From: an uncultured Lachnospiraceae bacterium
Lineage (GTDB): Bacteria > Bacillota > Clostridia > Lachnospirales > Lachnospiraceae
Assembly (NCBI GenBank): GCA_910588875.1
Contig: CAJURT010000036.1
Span: forward strand, 1-35,992
Direction: 5' to 3'
Length of the DNA: 35,992 nt
In this document: positions 7,470-15,790 of the stretch, one piece after another
Layout of the letters: the number at the start of each line of letters is the position of its first letter
How positions within the stretch are numbered: position 1 is the first letter of the stretch
The notes under the pieces: model-generated
The model's database searches: none
Seen by the model: the letters and a program-made list of their open reading frames with translations, nothing else
What the model was told of the DNA's origin: nothing
Program-made: the position numbers and the translations under genes

Positions 7470-7624
7470 AAGTTGCGAGAGCAGCAGACAGGAAAGTAGG
7501 TATCCACCTCACCTCGGCACAAGCAAGTGACCCGGGTTCATAGCTGAGAAACACCGACAGACGGCATTCGTGCGTCCCGAGTGATTTTTGCAGGGTGGAT
7601 AGAGATATTCTATCTACTTTTTTT
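7470..7624 (+). ncRNA. Ribosomal L20-type leader RNA of the infC operon
   Basis: The long untranslated leader of infC-rpmI-rplT ends in a terminator hairpin (7595-7624). TATCCACC at 7501-7508 is exactly complementary to GGTGGATA at 7594-7601, the 5' arm of that hairpin, so two exclusive structures can form. In Firmicutes, L20 binds such a leader and causes premature termination when in excess. Assignment to that class rests on gene order and the terminator/antiterminator pair; other infC leaders are possible. Confidence 0.65.
7595..7624 (+). terminator. Leader attenuator of infC operon
   Basis: GTGGATAGA (7595-7603) pairs with TCTATCTAC (7609-7617) through one G-U pair and is followed by seven T. 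It lies between the promoter and infC, so it must act conditionally. Confidence 0.8.
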
Positions 7625-7674
7625 GTGCAGAAAAGCAGATCATGTTTTATCTTTAAAGATGGAGGTGTACGACA

Positions 7675-8181
7675 ATTAGCGAGTTAATGATTAACGAACA
7701 GATCAGAGATAAGGAAGTTCGGTTGATTGGCGAGGATGGGCAGCAGCTGGGGATCATGTCAGCCAGAGAGGCTTATAAGCTGGCTTTGGAGGCGGAACTG
7801 GACCTGGTGAAGATTGCTCCGACGGCGAAGCCGCCGGTTTGTAAGATTATCGATTACGGCAAGTATCGTTATGAACTGGCGAGAAAGGAAAAAGAAGCCA
7901 AGAAAAAGCAGCGAGTGATCGAGGTCAAGGAAGTGCGGCTGTCTCCCAACATTGACACCAATGATTTGAACACCAAGATGGGTGCTGCACGCAAGTTCCT
8001 GGAGAAGGGAGATAAGGTCAAGGTGACCCTTCGTTTCCGCGGCCGCGAGATGGCGCATATGTCCAAGTCCAGGTATATCCTGGATGATTTCGCGGAGAAT
8101 CTGAAGGATATTGCGGTTGTTGATAAACCTTCCAAGGTTGAGGGAAGAACCATGGTCATGTTTTTGTCTGCGAAAAAGTAA
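7675..8181 (+). CDS. infC: Translation initiation factor IF-3, AUU start
   Basis: IF-3 binds the 30S subunit, prevents early 50S joining and checks the initiator tRNA and start codon. The protein matches the family throughout (INEQIRDKEVRLIGEDGQQL at the N-terminus, KPPVCKIIDYGKYRYE, then a C-terminal domain with LRFRGREMAH). The ribosome site GGAGG (7661-7665) is nine bases from an ATT at 7675 but more than 20 from the first ATG at 7687. This identifies the rare AUU start known for infC, giving 168 residues with N-terminal ISELMINEQ. IF-3 discriminates against AUU, so the start itself allows autoregulation, in addition to the attenuated leader upstream. Confidence 0.93.
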   Translation: MSELMINEQIRDKEVRLIGEDGQQLGIMSAREAYKLALEAELDLVKIAPTAKPPVCKIIDYGKYRYELARKEKEAKKKQRVIEVKEVRLSPNIDTNDLNTKMGAARKFLEKGDKVKVTLRFRGREMAHMSKSRYILDDFAENLKDIAVVDKPSKVEGRTMVMFLSAKK

Positions 8182-8211
8182 ATGAGAAGCGAAGATTAAG
8201 GAGGAAATATC

Positions 8212-8409
8212 ATGCCTAAGTTAAAGACAAGCAGAGCGGCTGCGAAGCGTTTTAAAAAGACCGGTACCGGCAAACTGGTAAGAAACAAAGCATATAAGTC
8301 CCACATTTTGACGAAGAAGTCCACCAAGAGAAAAAGAAATCTTCGTAAGGATATCGTTACCGACGCTACCAACGCAAAAGTAATGAAGAAGATTTTGCCG
8401 TACCTGTAA
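8212..8409 (+). CDS. rpmI: 50S ribosomal protein L35
   Basis: A 65-residue basic protein of the large ribosomal subunit. It begins MPKLKTSRAAAKRFKKTGTG, the standard L35 N-terminus, and ends with the family's typical KKILPYL. A good AGGAGG precedes the start, and the gene lies 30 bases after infC and 26 before rplT in the conserved infC-rpmI-rplT order. Expression is expected to follow the L20-type leader upstream of infC. Confidence 0.97.
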   Translation: MPKLKTSRAAAKRFKKTGTGKLVRNKAYKSHILTKKSTKRKRNLRKDIVTDATNAKVMKKILPYL

Positions 8410-8435
8410 GACTGTGAGAGAAGGAGGAAAAACCG

Positions 8436-8792
8436 ATGGCAAGAATTAAAGGCGGTATGAACGCAAAGAAGAAACATAACAGAGTCCTGAAGCTGGCAAA
8501 AGGTTACAGAGGCGCCCGCTCCAAACAGTATAGAGTCGCAAAGCAGTCCGTGATGAGAGCCCTGACCAGTTCCTACGCAGGGCGGAAGCAGAGAAAGAGG
8601 CAGTTCCGCCAGCTGTGGATCGCCCGGATCAATGCAGCAGCCCGGATCAATGGCTTATCCTACAGCAAGTTCATGTATGGACTGAAGCTGGCAGGGGTGG
8701 AGATGAACCGTAAGGTATTGTCTGATATGGCGATCAATGACGCAGAAGGGTTTGCAAAGCTGGCTGAGTTGGCGAAGAGTAAAGTGGCTTAA
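8436..8792 (+). CDS. rplT: 50S ribosomal protein L20
   Basis: A 118-residue rRNA-binding protein required for early assembly of the 50S subunit and, in Firmicutes, the repressor of its own operon through the leader RNA. The sequence has the highly basic N-terminal extension (MARIKGGMNAKKKHNRVLKL) and the globular part with FRQLWIARINAAARINGLSY. AGAAGGAGG lies just before the start. It is the last gene of the operon; a perfect 10-bp terminator hairpin follows 14 bases after the stop. Confidence 0.97.
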   Translation: MARIKGGMNAKKKHNRVLKLAKGYRGARSKQYRVAKQSVMRALTSSYAGRKQRKRQFRQLWIARINAAARINGLSYSKFMYGLKLAGVEMNRKVLSDMAINDAEGFAKLAELAKSKVA

Positions 8793-8805
8793 GTGTGTGC
8801 ATAGT

Positions 8806-8836
8806 AAGCGCTGCCGTGAGGCAGCGCTTGATTTTT
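8806..8836 (+). terminator. Terminator after rplT
   Basis: AAGCGCTGCC (8806-8815) and GGCAGCGCTT (8820-8829) form a perfect 10-bp stem with a GTGA loop, followed by GATTTTT. The ribosome site of the next gene begins directly behind the T tract, so any read-through would feed that gene. Confidence 0.88.
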
Positions 8837-8845
8837 GGAGGGGTT

Positions 8846-10789
8846 ATGCTATATGAAATCACAGATGGGACAGTGTCCCTGGGCGGGCATACGGTTTTGT
8901 CCCATTTGAATTTTGGGATAAGAGGAACAGAAAAGATTGGGATTGTAGGGCATAACGGGGCAGGGAAGACGACTTTGCTGCGTCTCATTGCCGGGGAACT
9001 GGAACCGGACCGGGACGACCGGAGGCAAGGGCCTGCTGTCAGGACATCCCGCAGCTTATCCATAGGGATGCTGGGCCAGCAGGCATTTTGTGATTTCGGC
9101 ATAACTGTGGAAGAGGAAATGCAGAAGGCGGTTACGGCGGAGAATGCCTTTGAACGGGAACGTTTTGATTATGAACGTGAATATGATACTCTTTTTACGG
9201 GTTTTGGCTTTTCCCGGGAAGACAAGAAAAAGATGATCGGGGAGTTTTCCGGAGGGGAACAGACACGGATAGCCCTGATCCGCCTGCTCTTGCAGAGGCC
9301 GGACATTCTGCTTCTGGACGAACCTACAAATCATCTGGATAACAGGGCGGCTGAGTGGCTGGAGAAGTATCTCCGCCAATATAAAAAGGCAGTGGTCATG
9401 GTATCCCATGACCGTTTTTTCCTGGATCAGGTGGCGGAGGAGATCTGGGAACTGGAGGGCAAAAGGGCAGTTCGCTATCCGGGGAATTATAGCTGGTACC
9501 GGCAGGAAAAGGCCAGACGGGCGGCATGGGCCAGGAAGGCCTGGGAGCATCAGCGGCAGGAGGCTGAACGCCTGGAGAAGGTAATTGAACGGTTTAAGCA
9601 TAAACCGACGAAAGCCTCCTTTGCCCGGGCAAAGAAGAAGCAGCTGGAACGGATGGAGAGGGTACCACTGCCCCAGGAAGGCCAGGCCCGCTTGTTTACG
9701 GGAAAAATAGATCCCCTGGTTATGGGGAGCCGGATGGTGCTTGAGGCGGAGCATGTAAAAATCGGCTATGGAAAACCGCTGTTTGAATTGTCTTTCCGGA
9801 TCCGCCGGGGCCAGAAAATTGGCCTTTTGGGGGAAAACGGCGTGGGAAAGAGCACATTTTTGAAGACCGTGGCAGGGATGCTGCCAGCCTTGGAGGGGAA
9901 ACTGGCATTGGGCCGCCATGTGACGGTTGGGTATTTTGACCAGCATTCCGCACAGATCCAGTCTGAGAAGAGCGTTCTGGAACATTTCCGGGATTGTTTC
10001 CCGGCGCTCACAGAGAAGGAGGCACGTTCCATCCTGGGGGCATATTTGTTTCGGGGAAGGGAGGCAGGAAGGCGGGTCAGTGACTTATCCGGCGGGGAGA
10101 AGGGGCGGTTGGTGCTGGCAGAACTTTTACAAAGCAGGCCGAATTTTCTGATCCTTGACGAGCCTACGAACCATATGGATATCCCGGCAAAGGAGACATT
10201 GGAGTCGGCATTCTGCGCCTATACAGGGACAATCCTGTTTGTATCCCATGACCGTTATTTTATCCGGCAGGTGGCAGAATCGGTGCTGATCTTTGAGGAG
10301 GGGCAGGCTCTTTATTATCCTTTCGGGTATGAGCATTACCTGGAACGGAGGCAGGGGAATAAAGGTGCCAGTCCCACGGCCCAGGTCCGGGCGGAGGATG
10401 AGGCGCTGATCGCGTCAATGCGGGCTGTCCCCAGGGCAGAGAGGCACCGGGTGCGGGAGATCCCCACAGAGGAGGCCTATGAGGATTGGCACCTGGGCCC
10501 GGTACGCCAACGGATGGAAGAGGCGGCGGAGTGTTATGGGAGGAAACAGAGGCTGGCGGCAGAGGCACTGAAACGGTGGAAGGAGAGCCGGGAATTCTGG
10601 GGGTTGACGGAGGAGGCCGTGAAGAAGGAGGAAACCGGGGCTTGGGGGCTGCCGGATCCGGAAAAAGAATATGGCTGCCTGGAGGAAGAGGCCAAAGAGG
10701 CATGGGAAGTGTGGCATGGATGCTGTCTGCAGTGGATGGAAGCCTGGGAAGAGATTTCCGGGAGTCTTTTGGAGAGAAAAAACAGTTGA
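8846..10789 (+). CDS. ABC-F family ATP-binding protein
   Basis: A 647-residue soluble protein with two ABC ATPase domains and no membrane helices. Domain 1 has Walker A GHNGAGKTT (35-43), signature SGGEQ (135-139), Walker B LLLDEP (155-160) and SHDR; a linker rich in R, K, E and W follows. Domain 2 has GENGVGKST (about 328-336), SGGEKGRL and LILDEPTNH. A charged, Trp-rich C-terminal tail of about 120 residues ends it. ABC-F proteins bind the ribosomal E site and act in translation or antibiotic protection; which applies here cannot be told from sequence. The start at 8846 follows GGAGGGG; an upstream ATG-like frame from 8795 overlaps the terminator and is rejected. Confidence 0.9.
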   Translation: MLYEITDGTVSLGGHTVLSHLNFGIRGTEKIGIVGHNGAGKTTLLRLIAGELEPDRDDRRQGPAVRTSRSLSIGMLGQQAFCDFGITVEEEMQKAVTAENAFERERFDYEREYDTLFTGFGFSREDKKKMIGEFSGGEQTRIALIRLLLQRPDILLLDEPTNHLDNRAAEWLEKYLRQYKKAVVMVSHDRFFLDQVAEEIWELEGKRAVRYPGNYSWYRQEKARRAAWARKAWEHQRQEAERLEKVIERFKHKPTKASFARAKKKQLERMERVPLPQEGQARLFTGKIDPLVMGSRMVLEAEHVKIGYGKPLFELSFRIRRGQKIGLLGENGVGKSTFLKTVAGMLPALEGKLALGRHVTVGYFDQHSAQIQSEKSVLEHFRDCFPALTEKEARSILGAYLFRGREAGRRVSDLSGGEKGRLVLAELLQSRPNFLILDEPTNHMDIPAKETLESAFCAYTGTILFVSHDRYFIRQVAESVLIFEEGQALYYPFGYEHYLERRQGNKGASPTAQVRAEDEALIASMRAVPRAERHRVREIPTEEAYEDWHLGPVRQRMEEAAECYGRKQRLAAEALKRWKESREFWGLTEEAVKKEETGAWGLPDPEKEYGCLEEEAKEAWEVWHGCCLQWMEAWEEISGSLLERKNS

Positions 10790-10814
10790 AAATTGAGTTC
10801 CCATGTGGTATTAT
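10786..10814 (+). promoter_or_regulatory. Promoter upstream of the peptide transporter operon
   Basis: TTGAAA (10786-10791), 17 bases, TATTAT (10809-10814). The -35 overlaps the stop codon of the ABC-F gene. The first downstream gene starts at 10981. Confidence 0.6.
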
Positions 10815-10858
10815 TTGAACATTAAGGCAAAGTTCCGACATACATGCGTACGTGCGAA

Positions 10859-10890
10859 GGTGCAACCCGGGTGGAATTGCACCATTTTTT
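10859..10890 (+). terminator. Terminator/attenuator hairpin in front of the SBP gene
   Basis: GGTGCAA (10859-10865) pairs with TTGCACC (10877-10883) and is followed by A and six T. It lies 45 bases after the putative promoter -10 and 91 before the SBP start. It may end ABC-F transcription or act as an attenuator of the transporter operon. Confidence 0.7.
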
Positions 10891-10980
10891 GGTCTATAGG
10901 AAGGTGGGCCAGAGGAGTGGTATCTGGTAAGGTAAAAGCTTTGGGACGGATGTGGCGGATAGAAAGAGGAGGATGGAATT

Positions 10981-12669
10981 ATGAAAAAACAATTGAGTCT
11001 GGCCCTTGCCACGGCGATGGCGCTGGGGCTTGTGCTGTCCGGCTGCGGAGGCGGCAGCAAAACTTCCGGGAACGGCGGGGAGGAAAGCACAGTGGCTGCT
11101 GGCGGAGATGGCACGGAGGCAGCTGCCGCCGGGGATTCCGGTTCCGGGGTGGATACAACAGGGTTTATGATCGATGTGCTGAATGCAGATATCCAGACAG
11201 CGGATGTGCAGAAGACCTCAAAGGATTATACGATGCCCCAGAATATTTTTGACCGCCTTCTGGATATTGAGGTGGACGACGCAGGCGTTTCCAAGATCGT
11301 CCCCAGCCTGGCTGAGGACTGGGAGATTTCCGGGGACGGGCTGGAGTATACCTTCCACCTGCGCCAGGGCGTGAAATTCCAGAACGGCAATGATTTTACT
11401 GCCGAGGATGTGGTATATACCTTCCACCGCCTGCTGACGGTGGAGAATGGCGTTAACACGGAACTGTTAGACCAGGTGAAGGGTGCGTCAGAGGTGATTG
11501 AGGGGAGTGCCGACACGCTGGAGGGCGTGGAGATGGTGGATGATTATACGGTGAAGATTACCCTCAAGGAACCCTTCGCAGCATTCCTTTCCTGTTTGAC
11601 GGCGCCAGGGCTGTCGATCTATGACAGTGAGGCTACGGAGGCAGCCGGCGACCAGTTCGGTATGGATCCGGCGGTAACCGTGGGCACGGGCCCGTTCCGG
11701 TTTGCAAGCTGGACTTTTAATGACCAGCTGGTACTGGTGAGGAATGAGGATTACTGGAGGGGGGCGCCGGAATTGCCGGGCGTGGTGATCAAGGTGATCC
11801 CGGACACGGAAACCCAGACGATGATGTTTGAGAGCGGAGAACTGGATCTTTTGGATCTGGATTTTGTGGCGGATGCGGCAGACCGTTTCCTGGAGACCTA
11901 TCCGGAACAGATTGTGCAGGGGCCAAGGGTAGGCATCACCTACTTTACCATGAACTTTAATATTGAGCCTTTCCAGGATGTGAAGGTGCGCCAGGCGATG
12001 CAGATGGCGATTGACCGCCAGGCGATTTTGGATGCCTTGTACGGCGGCCGCGGACAGGTGGAGAACGGCATTTATCCCTATGGCCTGATCGGCTTTAATG
12101 AGGGGCAGACCAAGATCAGCTATGACCCGGAGGGCGCCAAGGCCTTGTTGGCGGAGGCCGGCTATGGGGACGGCTTTACCATGGAATTGGCGGCGGATGC
12201 TTCTGCTTCGGACACCGTGACGATGGCGTTGGAGATCATTAAGGAGCAGCTGGCTGCCGTGGGTATCAACGCTGAGATCAAGAACTATGATGAGTCTACC
12301 TGGCTGGAGACTCGTAAGTCCGGTGAATTGGGATCCTTTATGTCAACCTGGACGGCAGATTTCAATGACCCGGAGAACTTCATTTATACTTTCTTTGGCA
12401 ATGAGGAGAAGACGAAGATCCGTTCCATCAACTACCCGGATACGGCAGTGATGGCTCGCGTCAGCGGAGCACGTGGCATTGTCAATGAGGATGAGAGGCT
12501 GGCAGAGTACCAGGCACTGGAGGAGAAGCTGATCCATGAGGATGCGGCCTGGGTGCCGATGTATTCCCGGATGCATCTGTGGGCAGTGAGCAAGCGGGTG
12601 CAGGGCTTTAAGCCGGTATGGAGCGGAGTCAGTGACCGGTCGTATTATGGGATTTCTCTGAGCGAGTAA
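10981..12669 (+). CDS. Peptide ABC transporter substrate-binding lipoprotein (SBP family 5)
   Basis: A 562-residue extracellular binding protein anchored by a lipid. The N-terminus is a lipoprotein signal with lipobox LSGC (19-22, lipidated Cys22), followed by a Gly/Ser/Ala-rich linker to about residue 60. The body has the SBP_bac_5 landmarks FDRLLDIE, LAEDWEISGDGLEYTFHLRQ, GTGPFRF and VRQAMQMAIDRQAIL. It captures peptides, or possibly other ligands of this fold such as nickel or glutathione, and delivers them to the permeases encoded next. A terminator hairpin stands between it and the permease genes, which would make the binding protein more abundant than the membrane parts, as is common in such systems. 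Confidence 0.9.
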   Translation: MKKQLSLALATAMALGLVLSGCGGGSKTSGNGGEESTVAAGGDGTEAAAAGDSGSGVDTTGFMIDVLNADIQTADVQKTSKDYTMPQNIFDRLLDIEVDDAGVSKIVPSLAEDWEISGDGLEYTFHLRQGVKFQNGNDFTAEDVVYTFHRLLTVENGVNTELLDQVKGASEVIEGSADTLEGVEMVDDYTVKITLKEPFAAFLSCLTAPGLSIYDSEATEAAGDQFGMDPAVTVGTGPFRFASWTFNDQLVLVRNEDYWRGAPELPGVVIKVIPDTETQTMMFESGELDLLDLDFVADAADRFLETYPEQIVQGPRVGITYFTMNFNIEPFQDVKVRQAMQMAIDRQAILDALYGGRGQVENGIYPYGLIGFNEGQTKISYDPEGAKALLAEAGYGDGFTMELAADASASDTVTMALEIIKEQLAAVGINAEIKNYDESTWLETRKSGELGSFMSTWTADFNDPENFIYTFFGNEEKTKIRSINYPDTAVMARVSGARGIVNEDERLAEYQALEEKLIHEDAAWVPMYSRMHLWAVSKRVQGFKPVWSGVSDRSYYGISLSE

Positions 12670-12740
12670 GAGGGTGCCTGGCTGCAGGCTTGCCAAGCCG
12701 GGCCGTGACAGGTTTGTGACCATACAGCCGTAAAGAATGG

Positions 12741-12779
12741 ATGCCGCAGAATGGAGAGATCGATTTTGCGGCATTTTTT
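12741..12779 (+). terminator. Hairpin between SBP and permease genes
   Basis: ATGCCGCA (12741-12748) pairs with TGCGGCAT (12767-12774) and is followed by a T tract. It is probably a partial terminator within the transporter operon. A TATAAT at 12798 without a good -35 might allow separate transcription of the permeases. Confidence 0.7.
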
Positions 12780-12835
12780 ATAGCCGCTTATCTTTTCTAT
12801 AATAGGGATAAGCATGGCAGAAGGAGGGGAAGCAG

Positions 12836-13759
12836 GTGTTAAGCAAGATATTAAAGCGCATTGCCATATCAATTCCCGTGCTGGTGGGAGTGGTACTGGC
12901 CATCTTTATCATGCTGCGTATTGTGCCGGGTGACCCGGTTACCACGATGATGGGGGAGCATGTGAATCCGGCGGTGATTGAGAAGATCAGCCGTGAGATG
13001 GGGCTGGACCAGCCACTGATTGTCCAGTTTTTCCGGTATGTGGCCAATGCCCTGCGGGGAGATTTCGGCACCTCCTACCGGCTGAACCGGAATGTAACCC
13101 AGATTATCCTGGATGCATTTCCCAACACAGTAAAACTGTCGCTTTTGGCGGCGGCGGTGGCCTGGGTGATCGGGATTGTGGCGGGGATTGTGGCGGCGAT
13201 CCAGCAGAATAAACTGTTGGACCGGCTGTTTATGGGAAGCGCCCTGTTAGGGGTTTCCATGCCGGTGTTTATGACAGCGCTGGTGCTTCAATATGTGTTT
13301 GCCTTCAAGCTGAAATGGTTTCCGGTGTCAGGGTTTGATTCCCTGAAGGCGATGATTCTTCCGGCCATTGCATTGGGATGGAATTCGGCCGGGAGCATTG
13401 CCCGGATGACCCGTTCCAACCTGGTGGAGGTTATGCAGAATGATTTTATCCGTACTGCCCGGGCCAAGGGCCTGCGGGAACAGGGGGTGATTGTGGGCCA
13501 TGCCTTGAAGAATGCCATGCTTCCGGTGGTTACCATGATGGCCTTACAGCTTTCCAGCATGCTTTCGGGGGCCGTATTGACGGAAAGCGTGTTTGGGGTG
13601 CCGGGGATCGGACGTTTGGCGGTCAACGGTATTGAGACGCGGGATATGCCGCTTCTGCAAGGTACGGTGGTGTTTACTACGATTTTGATTATCCTGGGGA
13701 ACCTGATTGCCGATTTGCTTTACAATGTGCTGGATCCCAGGATACGGGAGGACGGATAG
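12836..13759 (+). CDS. oppB: Dipeptide/oligopeptide ABC transporter permease (DppB/OppB type)
   Basis: First transmembrane subunit of the transporter, 307 residues with about six membrane helices. The N-terminal helix (about residues 10-28) is followed by the typical LRIVPGDPVTTMMG segment. The cytoplasmic EAA loop that contacts the ATPases reads RTARAKGLREQGVIVGHALK (about 203-222). The start is GTG at 12836 with AAGGAGGGG about 8 bases upstream. It is followed after one base by the second permease. Substrate class follows from the family; the exact peptide range is unknown. Confidence 0.9.
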   Translation: MLSKILKRIAISIPVLVGVVLAIFIMLRIVPGDPVTTMMGEHVNPAVIEKISREMGLDQPLIVQFFRYVANALRGDFGTSYRLNRNVTQIILDAFPNTVKLSLLAAAVAWVIGIVAGIVAAIQQNKLLDRLFMGSALLGVSMPVFMTALVLQYVFAFKLKWFPVSGFDSLKAMILPAIALGWNSAGSIARMTRSNLVEVMQNDFIRTARAKGLREQGVIVGHALKNAMLPVVTMMALQLSSMLSGAVLTESVFGVPGIGRLAVNGIETRDMPLLQGTVVFTTILIILGNLIADLLYNVLDPRIREDG

Positions 13760-13760
13760 G

Positions 13761-14705
13761 ATGAAGGATGAGAGACAGGAAGGAAGGGCTGATGGGATGG
13801 AAGAGGGAGGTAAGATCCCAAAGCCTGACACAATGGCAATGGACGCGCAGCTGGGCGAGGCCGATACCTGGGCCGATAAGCTGCGGACTCTGGTGCGCCA
13901 GAATAAGATGGCGGCAGTTTCGGCAGTGGTGATTGTGCTGATGATCCTGGTGGCGGTGTTTGCGCCCTGGGTGGCGCCTTATGACCATTTGGCACAAAGC
14001 CTGACTGAACGGCTGCAGGATCCGAGCGCTGCACATTGGCTGGGGACGGATGAACTGGGGCGGGATGTCTTTAGCAGGATTATCTTCGGGGCCCGGATCT
14101 CCCTGACCATTGGGCTGGTCCCCACCTTGATTTCCATGGCAATCGGCACGGTTTTGGGGCTGTGTGCCGGGTTTTATGGCGGTAAGACAGATTTTATCAT
14201 CATGCGCCTGGCCGATGTGATGCTGGCTTTCCCGTCCCTGCTGCTGGCGATGGTGGTGATGTATACCATGGGCGGCGGGCTGATCAATATCTTTATTGCC
14301 CTGAGCCTGGTGAACTGGGCGGGGACGGCACGGATTGTGCGTTCCCACACCCTGTCCCTGAAGGAGAAAGAGTTTGTGGAGGCGGCCCGTTCCATCGGGG
14401 TGAAGAAATGGACGATCATGTTCCGGCATATCCTGCCTAACTGCCTGCCGTCCCTGATTGTACTGTTTACCCTGAATATTCCGTCAGCGATCCTGTCGGA
14501 GGCATCTTTAAGCTTTCTGGGGATCGGGGCCCAGCCTCCCTCAGCAAGCTGGGGGCTGATGGTGGTGCGGGGCAAGAAGTATTTGTTCTCGGAGCCGTGG
14601 CTGTCGATTGCACCCAGCGTGGCAATCATGATTGTGGTACTTGCATTTAATTTCCTGGGAGACGGCCTGCGGGATGTGCTGGATCCATATCTGAAGGAGC
14701 AGTAG
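13761..14705 (+). CDS. oppC: Dipeptide/oligopeptide ABC transporter permease (DppC/OppC type)
   Basis: Second transmembrane subunit, 314 residues. A long charged cytoplasmic N-terminus (about 45 residues) precedes the first helix and the conserved WVAPYDH and LGTDELGRDVFSRI segments. The EAA loop reads EAARSIGVKKWTIMFRHILP, and the C-terminus has LSFLGIGAQPPSASWG and NFLGDGLRDVLDP. The start at 13761 lies one base after the oppB stop, with GGGAGGACGG upstream; an open frame reaching back to 13707 lies inside oppB and lacks family similarity. Partner of the preceding permease. Confidence 0.9.
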   Translation: MKDERQEGRADGMEEGGKIPKPDTMAMDAQLGEADTWADKLRTLVRQNKMAAVSAVVIVLMILVAVFAPWVAPYDHLAQSLTERLQDPSAAHWLGTDELGRDVFSRIIFGARISLTIGLVPTLISMAIGTVLGLCAGFYGGKTDFIIMRLADVMLAFPSLLLAMVVMYTMGGGLINIFIALSLVNWAGTARIVRSHTLSLKEKEFVEAARSIGVKKWTIMFRHILPNCLPSLIVLFTLNIPSAILSEASLSFLGIGAQPPSASWGLMVVRGKKYLFSEPWLSIAPSVAIMIVVLAFNFLGDGLRDVLDPYLKEQ

Positions 14706-14718
14706 AGGAGGAGAACCG

Positions 14719-15771
14719 ATGAGTGAAGCGATTGTATTGGATATCAGGAATCTGAGGTCTCATTTCTTTACGGCCAAGGGAGAGGTGCCAGCTGTGGAAG
14801 GGGTTAGCATCCAGGTGCCGCCGGGGAAGATCATCGGCATTGTAGGAGAGTCGGGCTGTGGGAAAAGCATGACAGCGATGTCAGTTATGGGGCTTTTGCG
14901 CTATCCCGGACGGGTGGTGGGCGGAAGCATTACCCTGGAGGGGAGGGACATTACCCACCTGACAAAGAGGGAACTTTCTCAGATACGGGGGAATGAGATT
15001 TCCATGATTTTCCAGGAGCCCATGACCTCCCTCAATCCCGTCTATCCGGTGGGCAGGCAGGTGCGGGAAGCAATTTTGCTGCATCAGAAGATGGGAAAGG
15101 ATGAGGCGAAGGAACGGGTGGTGGACATTTTCCGCGCCGTGGGGATCCCGGAGCCGGAAAAACGGTATTACAGTTATCCGCATCAGCTGTCCGGGGGACT
15201 GCGGCAGCGGGTGATGATCGGCATGGCAATGGTATGCCGGCCCAAGGTGATGATTGCGGATGAGCCGACCACGGCGCTGGATGTAACCATTGAGGCCCAG
15301 ATTCTGCGTTTAATGAAAAAACTGTGTGAGGAGCAGGGGACGTCCATCATCCTCATTACGCATAATATGGGGGTGGTGGCGGAGATCTGCGATTATGTAT
15401 ATGTGATGTATGCGGGCAAAGTGATGGAGCAGGCGGAGACCTTTGCCTTGTTTGAGAGGCCGGGCCATCCCTATACCCAGGGGCTGTTAAAGTCGATTCC
15501 GAAGCTGGACGAGAAGGCGGACCGGCTTTACACCATCGAAGGCGTGGTGCCAAACCTTTTGCATCTGCCAAAGGGCTGCAGCTTTTGTACCCGTTGCGGT
15601 CAGGCAAATGAAAGGTGCTTTGCGGAAAAGCCTTACCTGTATGAGACAGGGGGGGACAGTGGGGAGGCAATCAGCGGGGACAGCAAAAACCAGAGGCCGG
15701 GAAGCCAGGAATTAACCAGCCATGGGATAAGGTGCTTCCAGTATGAAGGCGGAGGGAAGTTGGATGAGTAG
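14719..15771 (+). CDS. oppD: Peptide ABC transporter ATP-binding protein (DppD/OppD type)
   Basis: A 350-residue ATPase subunit that powers import. Motifs are Walker A GESGCGKS (about 43-50), Q-loop IFQEPMTSLNP, signature LSGGLRQRV, Walker B VMIADEPTTALD and the switch histidine in LITHNMG. The C-terminal oligopeptide-transport extension carries a cysteine cluster (CSFCTRC, then RCF and a further Cys), which in some OppD proteins holds an iron-sulfur cluster; here this is only a possibility. A long hydrophilic tail rich in Gly and Ser follows. The signature reads LSGGL where LSGGQ is usual, a variation seen in OppD-type subunits. AGGAGGAG precedes the ATG, 13 bases after oppC. Confidence 0.9.
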   Translation: MSEAIVLDIRNLRSHFFTAKGEVPAVEGVSIQVPPGKIIGIVGESGCGKSMTAMSVMGLLRYPGRVVGGSITLEGRDITHLTKRELSQIRGNEISMIFQEPMTSLNPVYPVGRQVREAILLHQKMGKDEAKERVVDIFRAVGIPEPEKRYYSYPHQLSGGLRQRVMIGMAMVCRPKVMIADEPTTALDVTIEAQILRLMKKLCEEQGTSIILITHNMGVVAEICDYVYVMYAGKVMEQAETFALFERPGHPYTQGLLKSIPKLDEKADRLYTIEGVVPNLLHLPKGCSFCTRCGQANERCFAEKPYLYETGGDSGEAISGDSKNQRPGSQELTSHGIRCFQYEGGGKLDE

Positions 15772-15790
15772 CAGGGACAGGGAGGAAAAC

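Noticed and set aside
10859..10890. T-box riboswitch suggested by GGGTGG near a terminator
   Set aside because: The AGGGTGGNACCGCG antiterminator core is absent, the leader is far too short for a T-box, and no aminoacyl or amino acid gene follows.
10844..10930. Leader peptide starting ATGCGTACG
   Set aside because: No ribosome site, no run of regulatory codons, and its frame crosses the hairpin without a sensible stop position.
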